A stretch of 64,000 bases of DNA from Pelagibacteraceae bacterium (GCA_019651435.1 BOYI01000001.1:124001-188000), one strand, 5' to 3'; shown: positions 40,500 through 50,985, numbered from the stretch's first letter. The notes: a model not told the origin generated them from the sequence alone. Made by a program: numbers and translations.

Positions 40500-41381
40500 T
40501 TAGAAGATTTTTTTGTGGAGCTTTAATTTATCATTTTCAAGAGAAAATGATCCAGACTGAACCTCATTTAGCCACATGCAGGTTTTTTCAAAGCCCCCAA
40601 AAGGAAAGCAATGGAAGGATTTAAGCGGGGAGTCCGAGCCAGCATAATTAGAGAGGCCCAATAGCATTTCATCATTGGAAGTCTTGGTAAGCAAATCAGA
40701 GACTTTAGAAGAATTCTTTTTTAAAAAGTTTAAAGAGTTTCCAACACCACTCATCAAACCAAAGTTAAGTAAAGTCTTAAAAGAGGCAGGACCTGGGAAG
40801 CCCACTCTAACAGGAAGATCGATATTTTCTGATTTTAGTTTTTCACACCATGTAATGAAAGGCTCAGCGTTAAAGAAAAATTGAGTAACTAATTCAAAAT
40901 TTAAATTTTTTAATTTAGATAGCTCAAATTTTTTATTAAGAAATTGATCAATAGTTTCTTGATTGATATCTGGAGATCCCTCTGGATGACCGGCTATTCC
41001 AATATGATGAAATCCAAACTCAGTCAATAAACCAGACTCCAAGATATCTAAAGAAGATTTAATTTCTCCTGCTTGGTCGCCACCTCCACCGATGACTAAA
41101 ATCTTTTCGCTATCTGTTCTATTACGAATTTCTGTTAAAAAATTTTTAACATGATTTAGATCTTTCATTGTTCTGGCAGGAAGATGCGGGATAGGAATTA
41201 ATTTTTGATTAGATACAAACTCTATAGTTTCTAAAATATCGTTTTCAGAAGCATCAGGAAGATAAGTAATATAAATATGGTTTTTAGTATCTAAGGGTAT
41301 TGTATCTAATTTAAATCTAACTTTAGGATTGAGTTCAATCGTAAATCCTTGAATTAAAGAGACAATATTATCTTTGCTCAT
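40500..41381 (-). CDS. Methylenetetrahydrofolate reductase family protein
   Basis: A 293-residue TIM-barrel protein. YITYLPDASENDILETI, PIPHLPARTM, ILVIGGGGDQAGEI, GFHHIGIAGHPEGSP and TQFFFNAEPF match MTHFR strands and the FAD/folate site; PVRVGFPGPASF is near the end. It is a divergent member, not the housekeeping MetF type. Beside a DmdA-like methyltransferase it probably oxidises 5-methyl-THF to methylene-THF, the direction known for C1 breakdown. It lies between the DmdA-like and dimethylglycine genes, 18 bases after the rebuilt end of the latter. Confidence 0.78.
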   Translation of the reverse strand: MSKDNIVSLIQGFTIELNPKVRFKLDTIPLDTKNHIYITYLPDASENDILETIEFVSNQKLIPIPHLPARTMKDLNHVKNFLTEIRNRTDSEKILVIGGGGDQAGEIKSSLDILESGLLTEFGFHHIGIAGHPEGSPDINQETIDQFLNKKFELSKLKNLNFELVTQFFFNAEPFITWCEKLKSENIDLPVRVGFPGPASFKTLLNFGLMSGVGNSLNFLKKNSSKVSDLLTKTSNDEMLLGLSNYAGSDSPLKSFHCFPFGGFEKTCMWLNEVQSGSFSLENDKLKLHKKIF

Positions 41382-41400
41382 GTGATTAAATTACAGAGGA

Positions 41401-43871
41401 TTAAGATTTTAATCTAGTATTTTCAGGATCTAAAAGAGGTTCAGTAGTTACGGTCAAAGGATACCTTTTTCCAAAGTATTCTAATTCAATTTTGTACCTG
41501 TAGAGGAAAGCTCTGAGGGTAGGTATCCATAAACAATATGTTTATCTACAAAGTACCCATAATTTGTACTAGTGACATAGCCTACTGCTTTTCCATCACT
41601 ATAAATTGGCTCTGTTCCTAAGGCCATTCCCTCAGAGTCGTCCATTACCATACAGGCCAATTTTTTCTGAATAGGTGCCTCTTTGATTTTAGAAAGTGCC
41701 TCCTTACCAATAAAATCAGTATCTTTTTTTAATTTTACTGTAAAACCTAATCCAGACTCATAGGGGTTGGTATTAGTGTGTATGTCTGAGCCAAGTGAGC
41801 GATAGCCTTTTTCTAAACGAAGAGACTCAAAAGCACCTGCGCCTGAACAAATCATGTTAAATTCTCTGGAAGTATTTCGAAGTTCATCCCATAGAGTTAA
41901 ACCATATTCTGTTGGAGTGTAAATTTCCCAACCTAACTCACCTATATAAGAAATTCGAACAGCAACACAGGGAATATTGCTAATGGATATTCTTTTAATA
42001 GAAAAGAATGGGAATGCTTCATTGGAAATATCATCATCATCACATAATTTTTCAAGAACACTTCTGGAATTCGGTCCCCATAGGCCAATCCCAGCTAAAG
42101 CAGACGTCCAGTCAATTATTTGAACACTTCCATCATTGGGCGCATTAACACGTAGCCAATTAATATCAATCATTCCATTACCTGCTCCAGCTAATACCCA
42201 AAATTTATTTTCTTCTAATCTGCTAATTGTTAAATCACTTTTTATTCCACCATAAATATTAGAAATGACACTGTAGACTACTTTTCCAACAGGAACGTCT
42301 ATGTTATTTGTACAAACTTTTTGTAAAAGATTTAAAGCACCTTTTCCATTTACCTCAATTTTCACAAAACCGGTAATATCAAAAAGCGCACCTGTTTGAC
42401 GAGTAACTAAATGCTCAGCTGCTTGAATGGGTGACCAATACTTGAGCCCAACCGGTTCCATGTAAGAAAATTTTTACCTTTAATTAATTCTGCATTAGAC
42501 TCATACCATTGGGGTCTTTCCCATCCCATAGTTTCAAAGAAATGTGCCTTCTGTCCTTCTAGGCGACTATAAAAAGGACTTCGACGCAGCGGTCGAGGTT
42601 GTTCCATCTGTTGAAGAGGATGAATAATATCATAGACCTCACGATAATTTTGCTTACCTCGGGCGCGTAAATATTTTCTTACATGATGATGAGGGTGAAA
42701 ACGATTTATGTCCCCTTGTCGAACATCAAGCTCAGGCTCGCCATTTACAATCCATTCTGCCATAGCTTTTCCAACTCCACCTGCATGAGTGATCCAGACA
42801 GCATTTGCTGTCCAGAGTCCTTTAATTGATGTTTCTCCCATTAGAGGATTCCATCAGTGTAAAAGAAAAAAGACCATTGATTTTTCTTGTTAATTTTTTT
42901 TCAGCAAATTTAGGAAATAGCCAATTAGACTCTTGATGAGCGCCTGCAAAATCATCTGGTCGAAAATCAACTAAAGAGGGCATTTCTTCAGCATCTTCGG
43001 GTTTTTTTAATTCCTCCGACTCTAATATACGAGGCTCATGTCTATAGTTACCAATAACATAAGTGTCATTCCACTGTCTGAAATAGAGACTGTAATCTTG
43101 ATGTCTCATTAATGCATGTTCTACTTGAGCCTCTTTGTGCTCTGCTTGAAATTCTTTTAATTCATCAAAAGGTTCTAACCATGCCATTTGATGCTCACAA
43201 GGCACAAGCGGCAAAGAGATATTTGCAAGCCTGCCCATTTTAGGTGCCCAAATTCCTGTAGATACCAAAACAATATCTGCTTCATATTCGCCGTGAGGTG
43301 TTTCCACTCCACGAATTTGATTATTAGAAATTTTAAAACCTGTTACTGGAGTGTCTCCAATAAATTCCCCTGCATTTAAATCAGTTACGTATTTTGCCAT
43401 TGCTCGCACAGCCCGAACTGGCGCGGCAAGTCCATCTGTAGGAACATAATACCCCCCATGTATTTTTTCTGGATCGATAAAAGGACTCATTTTAAGCACT
43501 TCATCTGGTGAAATTATTTTTGCATCAGTGAGACCATAGCTATGAGCTATGCCTAGTTTTCGATATAAATCTTCATGACGTTCTTTGGTTTTAGAGACCT
43601 CGATACCACCGACGGTATGAAAGCATGGTTTTCCTTCATAAGTTAGAGATCGAAGTAAATCAACAGTGTATTGAGCAAACTTACACATCATACGAGAGGG
43701 ATTTGTTTGGAATACACCTCCTGGCGCGTGGCTTGTAGACCCTCCAGTTTCAAATAGGGGACCTTGATCTAAAATTAGCATATCTTTCCAGCCTAGTTGA
43801 GCTAAGTGATAAGCAGTACTTGCTCCAACAATACCACTTCCAACGATAATGATACGAGACTTACGAGACAT
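41401..43871 (-). CDS. Dimethylglycine oxidase/dehydrogenase-like FAD-GcvT protein (frameshifted)
   Basis: Three track ORFs make one protein of about 823 residues. The FAD domain starts IIIVGSGIVGASTAYHL and has STSHAPGGVFQTN, where the histidine is the covalent flavin site in Arthrobacter dimethylglycine oxidase. Two missing C near 42850-42858 restore FSFTPDGIPLMGE, and a missing T near 42469 joins the FAO-linker (RPLRRSPFY) to the folate domain (MEPVGLKYWSP, GYIGELGWEIY-like RISYIGELGWEIY). A missing A near 41492 restores KIELEYFGKRYPLTV and the stop at 41401. It oxidises a methyl group of dimethylglycine (or sarcosine) and hands it to THF. Strong TAGGAGGGG ribosome site. Confidence 0.85.
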
Positions 43872-43942
43872 TTCCCCTCCTAATATTAGATGTTAGAAAT
43901 AGCTAATCAGTTCAAAATTTTGATGTCAATACGAAAAAAAAA

Positions 43943-44464
43943 CTAGAAATTTACTGCGTCAATTAATCGATCTTCAAAATAATCAGCAAAAGATCGATTA
44001 CAACTAATTAGCATATGATTTTCTAATCTATAAATATTACAGTCTATTCTAGCGACTAGTGTTTGAGCTGCAGTCATAGCTTTGAAATTCTTTTCTCTAA
44101 AATCGAAATGAGTCAATTTATTCAACATATAAAAGGTGTTGTTCCCACCGATTTGAAAAAAAACCTGAGCATCAGAGAAATTAGTTGCCAAAATAGATGC
44201 TTTTTCATTGAAATCCTCACAAATTTTTTGAACTTTAAAATCCTTATTGTCATTGAGGAAAATCAAATTCCATTGGTCAAAGGACATTTTTGCTAAAATA
44301 TGATTATCATCAGATACTATCCTCAGATTGTCTGAGGGCGGTAGTAACTTCAGTTTTTTGTTTAAAATATTGTTAAACTCGGAATTGCCCGATCCTCTAA
44401 TAATTATTTGGTGGGTTGAAAAAGTTTTAATCTCAACATCGTTAGAACGAATAACTTCTCTCAC
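43943..44464 (-). CDS. soxG: Sarcosine oxidase gamma subunit
   Basis: A 173-residue protein, poorly conserved as SoxG always is. QIIIRGSGNSEFNNIL, PPSDNLRI and FDFREKNFKAMTAAQTLVARIDC follow the SoxG order, and its start overlaps the soxA stop by four bases, the fixed soxBDAG layout. It caps the heterotetramer and shares the GcvT-like fold. The 71-base gap to the dimethylglycine gene has only the latter's ribosome site. Confidence 0.85.
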   Translation of the reverse strand: MREVIRSNDVEIKTFSTHQIIIRGSGNSEFNNILNKKLKLLPPSDNLRIVSDDNHILAKMSFDQWNLIFLNDNKDFKVQKICEDFNEKASILATNFSDAQVFFQIGGNNTFYMLNKLTHFDFREKNFKAMTAAQTLVARIDCNIYRLENHMLISCNRSFADYFEDRLIDAVNF

Positions 44465-47439
44465 GATACAAGCCTTTCGTTTTTTTCATCATAGAAAATT
44501 GGTTTAACGATATCGATAGGAATTGTTTTTTGATCAGAAGTAGAAGCAAAAGCTTTGGTGCCAATTAGGCTGTGACCATCTTTGATTACTGCTAGTCCAA
44601 AAGTATGGCCCATTGTAGGACTGTGATAACTTGAAGTTATATGCCCTAGCATTGGGACGGGAGTCTCTATGGTTTCTTGTAATAGAATATGTTGTCCTTC
44701 TTGAATTTGATCTTCTTTATTTGTAGGCATGATACCCACAAGTTGTTTACGATCTGAACGAACAGTATCAGAACGAGTAAGAGACCTTTTTCCAAGAAAA
44801 TCAGTTTTGTTTTTTCCAATCATCCAATTTAACCCTAAGTCTATTGGAGTAATAGAGCCATCAGTATCTTGACCTACTATGATATATCCTTTTTCCGCTC
44901 TAAGAAGGTGCATTGTTTCGGTTCCATATGGTATTAAACCAAACTCTTTTCCATATTCATGAATTCTCTCCCAAATTTTAAGAGCGGAACTAGCAGGCAC
45001 ATAGATTTCATAACCCATTTCTCCTGTAAAACTGGCACGCATAATTCTTATTTGGGTCTTCTCAAACTCATGGAATTGAAAAGTCATAAAAGGAAAAGCT
45101 TCATTCGAAAAATCAATCTCGGAAAAAACTTTACTCATGATTTCACGAGTTTTTGGTCCGCTAATATTAAATGTAGCAAACTGTTCAGTGATCGAATTCA
45201 TGTAAACTTTTAAATTTGGCCATTCTGTTTGAGCATATTCTTCCATGCATGCTAAGACATTTGCGGCTCCACCAGTTGTAGTAGTAGCAATGAAGTGTTC
45301 ATCAGAAATTTTACATATAATCCCATCATCTTTAACCATTCCATCTTCGCCTAACATCAAAGCGTAGCGGGCAGACCCAGGCTTCATTTTTGTAAAGCTA
45401 TTTGTGTAAATTAAATTCATAAAATTAAGGGCATCTTTTCCTTTAATCTCAATCTTTCCAAGAGTGCTTCCATCTAAAACACCAGCATTTTCACGAACGT
45501 TTTTACTTTCCCTTTGAACAGCATCATGCATTGACTCTGATTTTGAATTTGGGAAATACCATGGTCTTTTCCATTGACCTACATCTTCAAAAACCGCACC
45601 ATTTTTAATATGCCATTGATGAATGGGTGACTTTCTCTCAGGGTCATAAAATTCATATGAATTTCTACCAGCGATAGCTGCAAAACTAAGAGGTGCATAA
45701 GGTGGTCGATAAATCGTTGTCCCAACCTCGTTTACTTTTTTGTCTAAAAGATCAGAAACAATACCTAGGGCATTAATACTACTAATTTTTCCTTGGTCAG
45801 TTCCCATGCTATTAGTTGTAAATCTTTTAAGATGCTCAATACGATCAAAACCCTCTGAAATTGCCTGTCTGATATCTTTTGTGGTAACATCATTTTGTAA
45901 ATCAATAAATGATTTAGACCACATTGATGATTTATGGGCAGCTACTTCCCAAAGCTTTTGTATTTGATATTCATTTGCTGTGCTTGGTTTAATTTTTATT
46001 TTTATTTTATTTGGGCTAAAAATTTTTAACTTTTTATTTATCTCATTTTCAACTTCTTCTAGATTAAATTGACCACTGGCCGAACCTAAAGTGATAGTAT
46101 TTTGGAAAGGAGTAGAGGGTTTATAAGTAAGATCTTTTTCATCCCAGTCAAGCAAACCTTTTGATTGTGTGAAAAGATGCACATCCGGATTTATTCCTCC
46201 AGAAACACATAAAAAATCTGTAGCAATTTCGCTTGTTCCACCAGAACTATCCTCAACAATTATTTTCTCTAATTTTTTATTACCATATGCAGCCTTAACT
46301 TGTGCATTAGTATATAAAGGAATGTCATTCTTTCGAATTAAATCAAACAATTGTCCTTCTATTTGTTCGCCAGACCTGGAGTCAATATAAGCTTTTGGCT
46401 TAATATTTAATTCCAGTAGTGTTTGAATTAAGCTGTTGGAGTTTGAGTTGTTACTAAAAATTACTGGCTCTTTTGACGGTATGACACCATATCGACAAAC
46501 ATATTTCTCAAATGAAGCGCCCAGCATAATTCCAGGAAGATCATTATTTTGAAAAGATAAAAAACGCTCAATGTGACCGTTACTAAGAATCACATGTTCA
46601 GTTCTAATTTTATGAAGAGTGCTATTGACTTTATCCTCAGCAGGCTTGGCTCCTACATATTTATCTTCAACCGCAATAAGGTGATTGATATAATTATATG
46701 TAGTTACAAGAGTATTTTTTAAAATTTTAATATTCTTAGAATTCTCAATGTTTTCAATAGTTTCTTTAATCCATTCTTGAGATCTTTTGCCATTAATTTC
46801 ATTTATCTTTGATGAATTATTTAATATCCCACCTAATTGATTGTCACTTTCAATCAATAAAACGTCATAGTTTGTATTAATAAGTGAGACTGCTGCTAGC
46901 AAACCATTGAGACCACCACCTACAATGACAATGTCAACGTTATGGTGGAGATGAGAGCTAATCGCTTTAAACTCTTTAGGGGGCTTTCCAAGACCCGCAG
47001 CTTTTCTGATAACAGGTTCATAAATTTTTTTCCAAAAACTTTTATGTGGTCCCATAAAAGTTTTGTAGTAAAACCCAGCAGAGAAAAGAGGCGAAAATAC
47101 ATTATTGATACTGCCAATATCAAAATCGAGTGATGGCCATCGATTTTGACTCTCTACTTCCATCCCTTCGTAAATTTTTTTTACAGTTGCTCGTACGTTT
47201 GGTTCTGAATACTCACTTATAATTTGAACAAGAGCGTTAGGTTCCTCAATGCCACAAGTATAAATTCCTCGGGGTCGGTGATATTTAAAACTTCTTCCAA
47301 TTAATTTTATTCCATTTCGAAATAGGGCACTTGCAATCGTATCTCCTTTATATCCATAATATTTTATTCCATCAAATTTGAAGCTAATCTTCTGATGAAA
47401 ATGAATGAATGGACTATTTTGATTTTTCAGTTCGGTCAT
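44461..47439 (-). CDS. soxA: Sarcosine oxidase alpha subunit
   Basis: An intact 992-residue subunit. Order: N-terminal ferredoxin-like part (FKFDGIKYYGYKGDTIASAL), a GRSFKYHRPRGIYTCG block, the NAD-binding Rossmann domain at about 168-190 (VDIVIVGGGLNGLLAAVSL), and a C-terminal GcvT-type folate domain from about 590 with SFTGEMGYEIYVPAS and LRAEKGYIIVGQDTDG. It oxidises sarcosine to glycine and passes the methyl carbon to THF as methylene-THF, together with SoxB, D and G. Confidence 0.95.
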   Translation of the reverse strand: MTELKNQNSPFIHFHQKISFKFDGIKYYGYKGDTIASALFRNGIKLIGRSFKYHRPRGIYTCGIEEPNALVQIISEYSEPNVRATVKKIYEGMEVESQNRWPSLDFDIGSINNVFSPLFSAGFYYKTFMGPHKSFWKKIYEPVIRKAAGLGKPPKEFKAISSHLHHNVDIVIVGGGLNGLLAAVSLINTNYDVLLIESDNQLGGILNNSSKINEINGKRSQEWIKETIENIENSKNIKILKNTLVTTYNYINHLIAVEDKYVGAKPAEDKVNSTLHKIRTEHVILSNGHIERFLSFQNNDLPGIMLGASFEKYVCRYGVIPSKEPVIFSNNSNSNSLIQTLLELNIKPKAYIDSRSGEQIEGQLFDLIRKNDIPLYTNAQVKAAYGNKKLEKIIVEDSSGGTSEIATDFLCVSGGINPDVHLFTQSKGLLDWDEKDLTYKPSTPFQNTITLGSASGQFNLEEVENEINKKLKIFSPNKIKIKIKPSTANEYQIQKLWEVAAHKSSMWSKSFIDLQNDVTTKDIRQAISEGFDRIEHLKRFTTNSMGTDQGKISSINALGIVSDLLDKKVNEVGTTIYRPPYAPLSFAAIAGRNSYEFYDPERKSPIHQWHIKNGAVFEDVGQWKRPWYFPNSKSESMHDAVQRESKNVRENAGVLDGSTLGKIEIKGKDALNFMNLIYTNSFTKMKPGSARYALMLGEDGMVKDDGIICKISDEHFIATTTTGGAANVLACMEEYAQTEWPNLKVYMNSITEQFATFNISGPKTREIMSKVFSEIDFSNEAFPFMTFQFHEFEKTQIRIMRASFTGEMGYEIYVPASSALKIWERIHEYGKEFGLIPYGTETMHLLRAEKGYIIVGQDTDGSITPIDLGLNWMIGKNKTDFLGKRSLTRSDTVRSDRKQLVGIMPTNKEDQIQEGQHILLQETIETPVPMLGHITSSYHSPTMGHTFGLAVIKDGHSLIGTKAFASTSDQKTIPIDIVKPIFYDEKNERLVS

Positions 47440-47786
47440 TTCTTTACAGTAAAATTACCTGAACCCACATCTGGCTCTCCAGATGGAGTTTTAATTTTAT
47501 TTTCAAATTTTTTCAGAGGTGGTTGTGGGTCATCTAATTTATAAATTTCTAAAATTTCATCAGTTGAGGTATCACGAACACAGTTAAACCATTTACGACA
47601 TCCATGAGAATGGACCCATCTCTCATAAAATAGACCTTTTGGATTGGATCGAATGAAAACATATTCTCCCCATTCTCGATCACTTATATCTTGTGACCCA
47701 TCGGGGCGTTTAACGTGCGCCTCACCGCCGTTGGAAAATTCAGATTGGTCTCTTGGTCCGCAATAAGGGCAGTCTATCACTAACAT
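47436..47786 (-). CDS. soxD: Sarcosine oxidase delta subunit
   Basis: A 116-residue zinc protein: IDCPYCGPRDQSEFSNGGEAHV (C-P-x-C-G with later histidine) and WVHSHGCRKWFNCVRDT carry the four zinc ligands of SoxD. It overlaps soxA by four bases and follows soxB by six. Confidence 0.95.
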   Translation of the reverse strand: MLVIDCPYCGPRDQSEFSNGGEAHVKRPDGSQDISDREWGEYVFIRSNPKGLFYERWVHSHGCRKWFNCVRDTSTDEILEIYKLDDPQPPLKKFENKIKTPSGEPDVGSGNFTVKK

Positions 47787-47792
47787 TGAATT

Positions 47793-49043
47793 TTAATGAG
47801 CTACTGCTGCAGCCCCATGTTCATCAACTAATTTACCACTTGCAAAACGGTCTAAATTAAATGCGGCATTAATTTGATGAGGCTCATTTTTGGCAATTGT
47901 ATGAGCAAATACATTTGCACTGCCTGGTGTTGCTTTAAAACCACCTGTCCCCCAACCACAATTAAAAAATAATCCCTCAACATCGCATTTACTTATTATG
48001 GGACTTGCATCAGGACAAATATCAACGATTCCACCCCATTGTCTGAGCATTTTCATCTTACCAAAAACAGGGTAGAGCTCTACCATCGCTCGAATTGTTT
48101 CTTCAATAATATTAAACCCTCCTCTTTGGGTAAAAGAATTGTAACTATCTGTTCCTGCTCCAATCACTAGCTCCCCTTTATCTGATTGACTAACATAAGC
48201 ATGAACTGCTGATGACATGACAACAGTATTAATAATTGGTTTAATAGGTTCAGAGACAAGGGCTTGAAGAGGTTTGCTTTGAAGTGGAAGTCTTATTCCA
48301 GCAGTCTCCGCCAGAACACCTGTATGACCCGAAGCCACAACACCAATTTTGTTAGCTCTAATAAATCCTTTTGAAGTTTCAACTCCTTCAATTTTTCCAT
48401 TTTTAGTTCTAATTTGTTTTGCCTCACAATTTTGAATGATGTCAACACCCATTTCATCTGCACGCATCGCAAAACCCCAAGCAATAGCATCATGACGAGC
48501 CACACCTCCTCGAGGTTGAAATGAAGCACCAAGAACTGGATATCTAAGATTATCTGTATTCATAATAGGTACCATTTTTTGAATTTCTTCTTTAGACAAC
48601 CATTCAGAGTCGATACCGTTTAAATTATTAGCGCTTACACGTCTTTTAATTTCTTTAATATCATGTTCATTGTGAGCTAAATTCATCACACCTCTTTGGC
48701 TAAACATCACATTGTAATTGAGTTCTTGGGAAAGATTTTCCCAAAGCTTCAGAGAATGCTCATATAAGTGAGCACTATCATCCCATAAATAATTTGAACG
48801 GATAATAGTAGTATTACGACCTGTGTTGCCTCCACCAAGCCAGCCTTTTTCTATTAAAGCAATATTTTTTAATCCATGTTCTTTTGCTAAATAGTAAGCG
48901 GTTCCTAATCCATGGCCTCCTCCACCTATTATAATAGCATCATAAAATTCTCTAGGCTCAGGACTACGCCACATTTTAGGCCAGTTTTTATGTCCTGAAA
49001 GAGCGTTTCTTGCAATACTAAAGATAGAATAATTTTTCTTCAC
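47793..49043 (-). CDS. soxB: Sarcosine oxidase beta subunit
   Basis: A 416-residue flavoprotein: [20 protein letters not shown] at about 36-55 binds [22 protein letters not shown] covers the flavin site (in full-length SoxB a histidine nearby holds FMN covalently), and [14 protein letters not shown] is the late FAD/substrate block. It carries both FAD and the FMN bridge with SoxA. First sox gene of the run, 28 bases after the oxygenase gene. Confidence 0.95.
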   Translation of the reverse strand: MKKNYSIFSIARNALSGHKNWPKMWRSPEPREFYDAIIIGGGGHGLGTAYYLAKEHGLKNIALIEKGWLGGGNTGRNTTIIRSNYLWDDSAHLYEHSLKLWENLSQELNYNVMFSQRGVMNLAHNEHDIKEIKRRVSANNLNGIDSEWLSKEEIQKMVPIMNTDNLRYPVLGASFQPRGGVARHDAIAWGFAMRADEMGVDIIQNCEAKQIRTKNGKIEGVETSKGFIRANKIGVVASGHTGVLAETAGIRLPLQSKPLQALVSEPIKPIINTVVMSSAVHAYVSQSDKGELVIGAGTDSYNSFTQRGGFNIIEETIRAMVELYPVFGKMKMLRQWGGIVDICPDASPIISKCDVEGLFFNCGWGTGGFKATPGSANVFAHTIAKNEPHQINAAFNLDRFASGKLVDEHGAAAVAH

Positions 49044-49071
49044 GATTGAAAATTAACAAAAAAATATTTAT

Positions 49072-49902
49072 TCAGCTAGTTATTTTCATTGGCGAATTGT
49101 CTTTCATATTTCGAAAAATTTTGGGAAATTGCCATTTTAATTCACAATCGATGTTGGGCGCCTCATTTTTGGAATCCAGGTCGTCTTGACAAACTGTCCT
49201 AATTTCATAGCTAAATCTAGTATTTTCAGATTTGTGTTTTGAGGAGCTATGAAGATGACTTCCAGAAAAGCACAAGATTTCACCAGGTTTGATAGTGACG
49301 GGTAAAATTCTTACATTTTCTGGTAGTTTTTCTAGTAATTCTGGGGCTGAAGGATAGGAAAAATCTCCTTTTTTTCGATTCTCTAAATAGATATTTAAAT
49401 CCCAAGAGCCAGTAGAGTTTTTAACAGGTCGATCAAAATAATCAGGAAAAAAAACCATGGTGTTTGTCTCCTCAATTGAGCTGATTGGTGCCCACCAATT
49501 TATTTGTTGGTGAATGTTGGTGCCCCAAGTATCTCGATGCACTCCTATTCTAGATGCTTCTCGATATTTAAATTTATTTTTAGCTGGTGCAACACGAACA
49601 ACAAACTTATCCCAATAACTTTCTCCTTGTAAAAAATTTATAGAGTGTAGGAATTCGTAAAATAAGTTTTTAAAAATTTCTGTATTTTTTAGATTAGCAA
49701 CTAAATAGGTGCTTATTTCCTCACAATTAGAAAGATGATGTAACTTTTCTAACTCCCCAGAGTAATCAATTCCAATTTTTTTTTTAATTTGATCTACTAA
49801 TTGACTTGTAATTTTAGATTTTTCAAAAACATAAATTTTGCCATTAAAAATTTCTTTTTTAAATTGAGCTAAATTTCCTATCTGCGATATAGGTACAAAC
49901 AA
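49072..49902 (-). CDS. 2-oxoglutarate/Fe(II)-dependent oxygenase-like protein
   Basis: A 276-residue protein of the phytanoyl-CoA dioxygenase-like type. His122 and Asp124 in IGVHRDTWG give the H-x-D pair, His216 or His218 in FSGSHLHSSS the distal ligand, and Arg229 in ENTRFSYEIR would bind 2-oxoglutarate; PVTIKPGEILCF is the strand before the distal histidine. The substrate is unknown. It starts with TTG immediately after the pfk stop and precedes soxB, so it is probably on the same transcript, which hints at a methylated or hydroxylated amine, but no test is possible here. Confidence 0.65.
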   Translation of the reverse strand: MFVPISQIGNLAQFKKEIFNGKIYVFEKSKITSQLVDQIKKKIGIDYSGELEKLHHLSNCEEISTYLVANLKNTEIFKNLFYEFLHSINFLQGESYWDKFVVRVAPAKNKFKYREASRIGVHRDTWGTNIHQQINWWAPISSIEETNTMVFFPDYFDRPVKNSTGSWDLNIYLENRKKGDFSYPSAPELLEKLPENVRILPVTIKPGEILCFSGSHLHSSSKHKSENTRFSYEIRTVCQDDLDSKNEAPNIDCELKWQFPKIFRNMKDNSPMKITS

Positions 49903-50985
49903 TTAAGAAATATCACCGACGTACACGCCGAGTGCTAATGCAGTTTCAATGAGAGGGTCGGTACGATCAACAACTTTATAGGTAGAAATACCTTCAGAGA
50001 TTGGAACATCAATTACCTTTCGATCTTTCCACGCTACCATACGATCAAATTTACCTTGAGCGAGTAAATCAACAGCGTAAACACCAAATGCACTTGCTAA
50101 AATTCTATCTCTAGGTGTCGGAGGCGCGCCTCTCTGGACGTGACCTAATGAAGTTACACGGCATTCTATATCCGTATTTTTCATTATAGCTTCTGATAAA
50201 TAAGTACCAATGCCACCAAGTCTTTTTTGGCCATCAGCAAATTCAACCTCATATGTTTTTCCATCTTCAGTTTTGACAGCCTCTGCAACTACAATTAAAG
50301 AGTGAACAACTCCTCTGTTTTTCATTTCAGTTAACTTATTTACCACACCTTTAATTGAATAATTAAGCTCCGGAATTAAAATTACATCAGCCCCACCAGC
50401 AATACCTGCATTAATAGCTATATGACCAGCATCTCTTCCCATTACTTCTAAAATCATTGTTCTATGATGGCTGGCTGCAGTCGATTGAAGGTTATCAAGT
50501 GCTTGAGTAGCAACATTTACCGCAGTATTAAAGCCAATTGAACTCTCTGTGGCTCCGACATCATTATCAATAGTTTTAGGAATAGCGACTATCTTTAAAT
50601 CACCTCGCTTAGCAATTTCAGTTAGAATCGCCATACTTCCGTCACCACCAATAACAATTAAACCCTCAAGTCCTAGTTCGTGATAACCATCTATAATTTC
50701 TTGAGAGCGATCTTTAAAAGAACCATCGGCCATAGGAAATTTAAATGGATTACCTTTATTAGTTGTTCCTAAAAAAGTCCCACCCTGTCTTAATAGGGCA
50801 CCGCTGAATGTTTGATAATCTAAAGGAAGAAAGGCAACTGGTCGTTGCATTAAGCCTACAGTACCATCTCGAATTCCGAGAACTTCCATGCCGTAGGTAT
50901 TTTTAGCACGAAAAAAAATAGAACGAACCGCTGCATTTAATCCACCGCAATCACCACCACTTGTTAAAATTCCTATTTTTTTCAT
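49903..50985 (-). CDS. pfkA: 6-phosphofructokinase (ATP- or PPi-dependent)
   Basis: A 360-residue group A phosphofructokinase. LTSGGDCGGLNAAVR is the N-terminal phosphate loop, GGDGS (113-117) favours ATP over PPi (PPi enzymes have GGDDS), while PKTIDND (136-142) has the lysine common in PPi-dependent and group III enzymes. MGRDAGHIA and LGHVQRGAPPTPRDR bind fructose-6-phosphate. So the donor is uncertain. The last base of the fructokinase stop region overlaps its start. PFK is absent from typical SAR11, which makes it a useful lineage sign. Confidence 0.9.
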   Translation of the reverse strand: MKKIGILTSGGDCGGLNAAVRSIFFRAKNTYGMEVLGIRDGTVGLMQRPVAFLPLDYQTFSGALLRQGGTFLGTTNKGNPFKFPMADGSFKDRSQEIIDGYHELGLEGLIVIGGDGSMAILTEIAKRGDLKIVAIPKTIDNDVGATESSIGFNTAVNVATQALDNLQSTAASHHRTMILEVMGRDAGHIAINAGIAGGADVILIPELNYSIKGVVNKLTEMKNRGVVHSLIVVAEAVKTEDGKTYEVEFADGQKRLGGIGTYLSEAIMKNTDIECRVTSLGHVQRGAPPTPRDRILASAFGVYAVDLLAQGKFDRMVAWKDRKVIDVPISEGISTYKVVDRTDPLIETALALGVYVGDIS

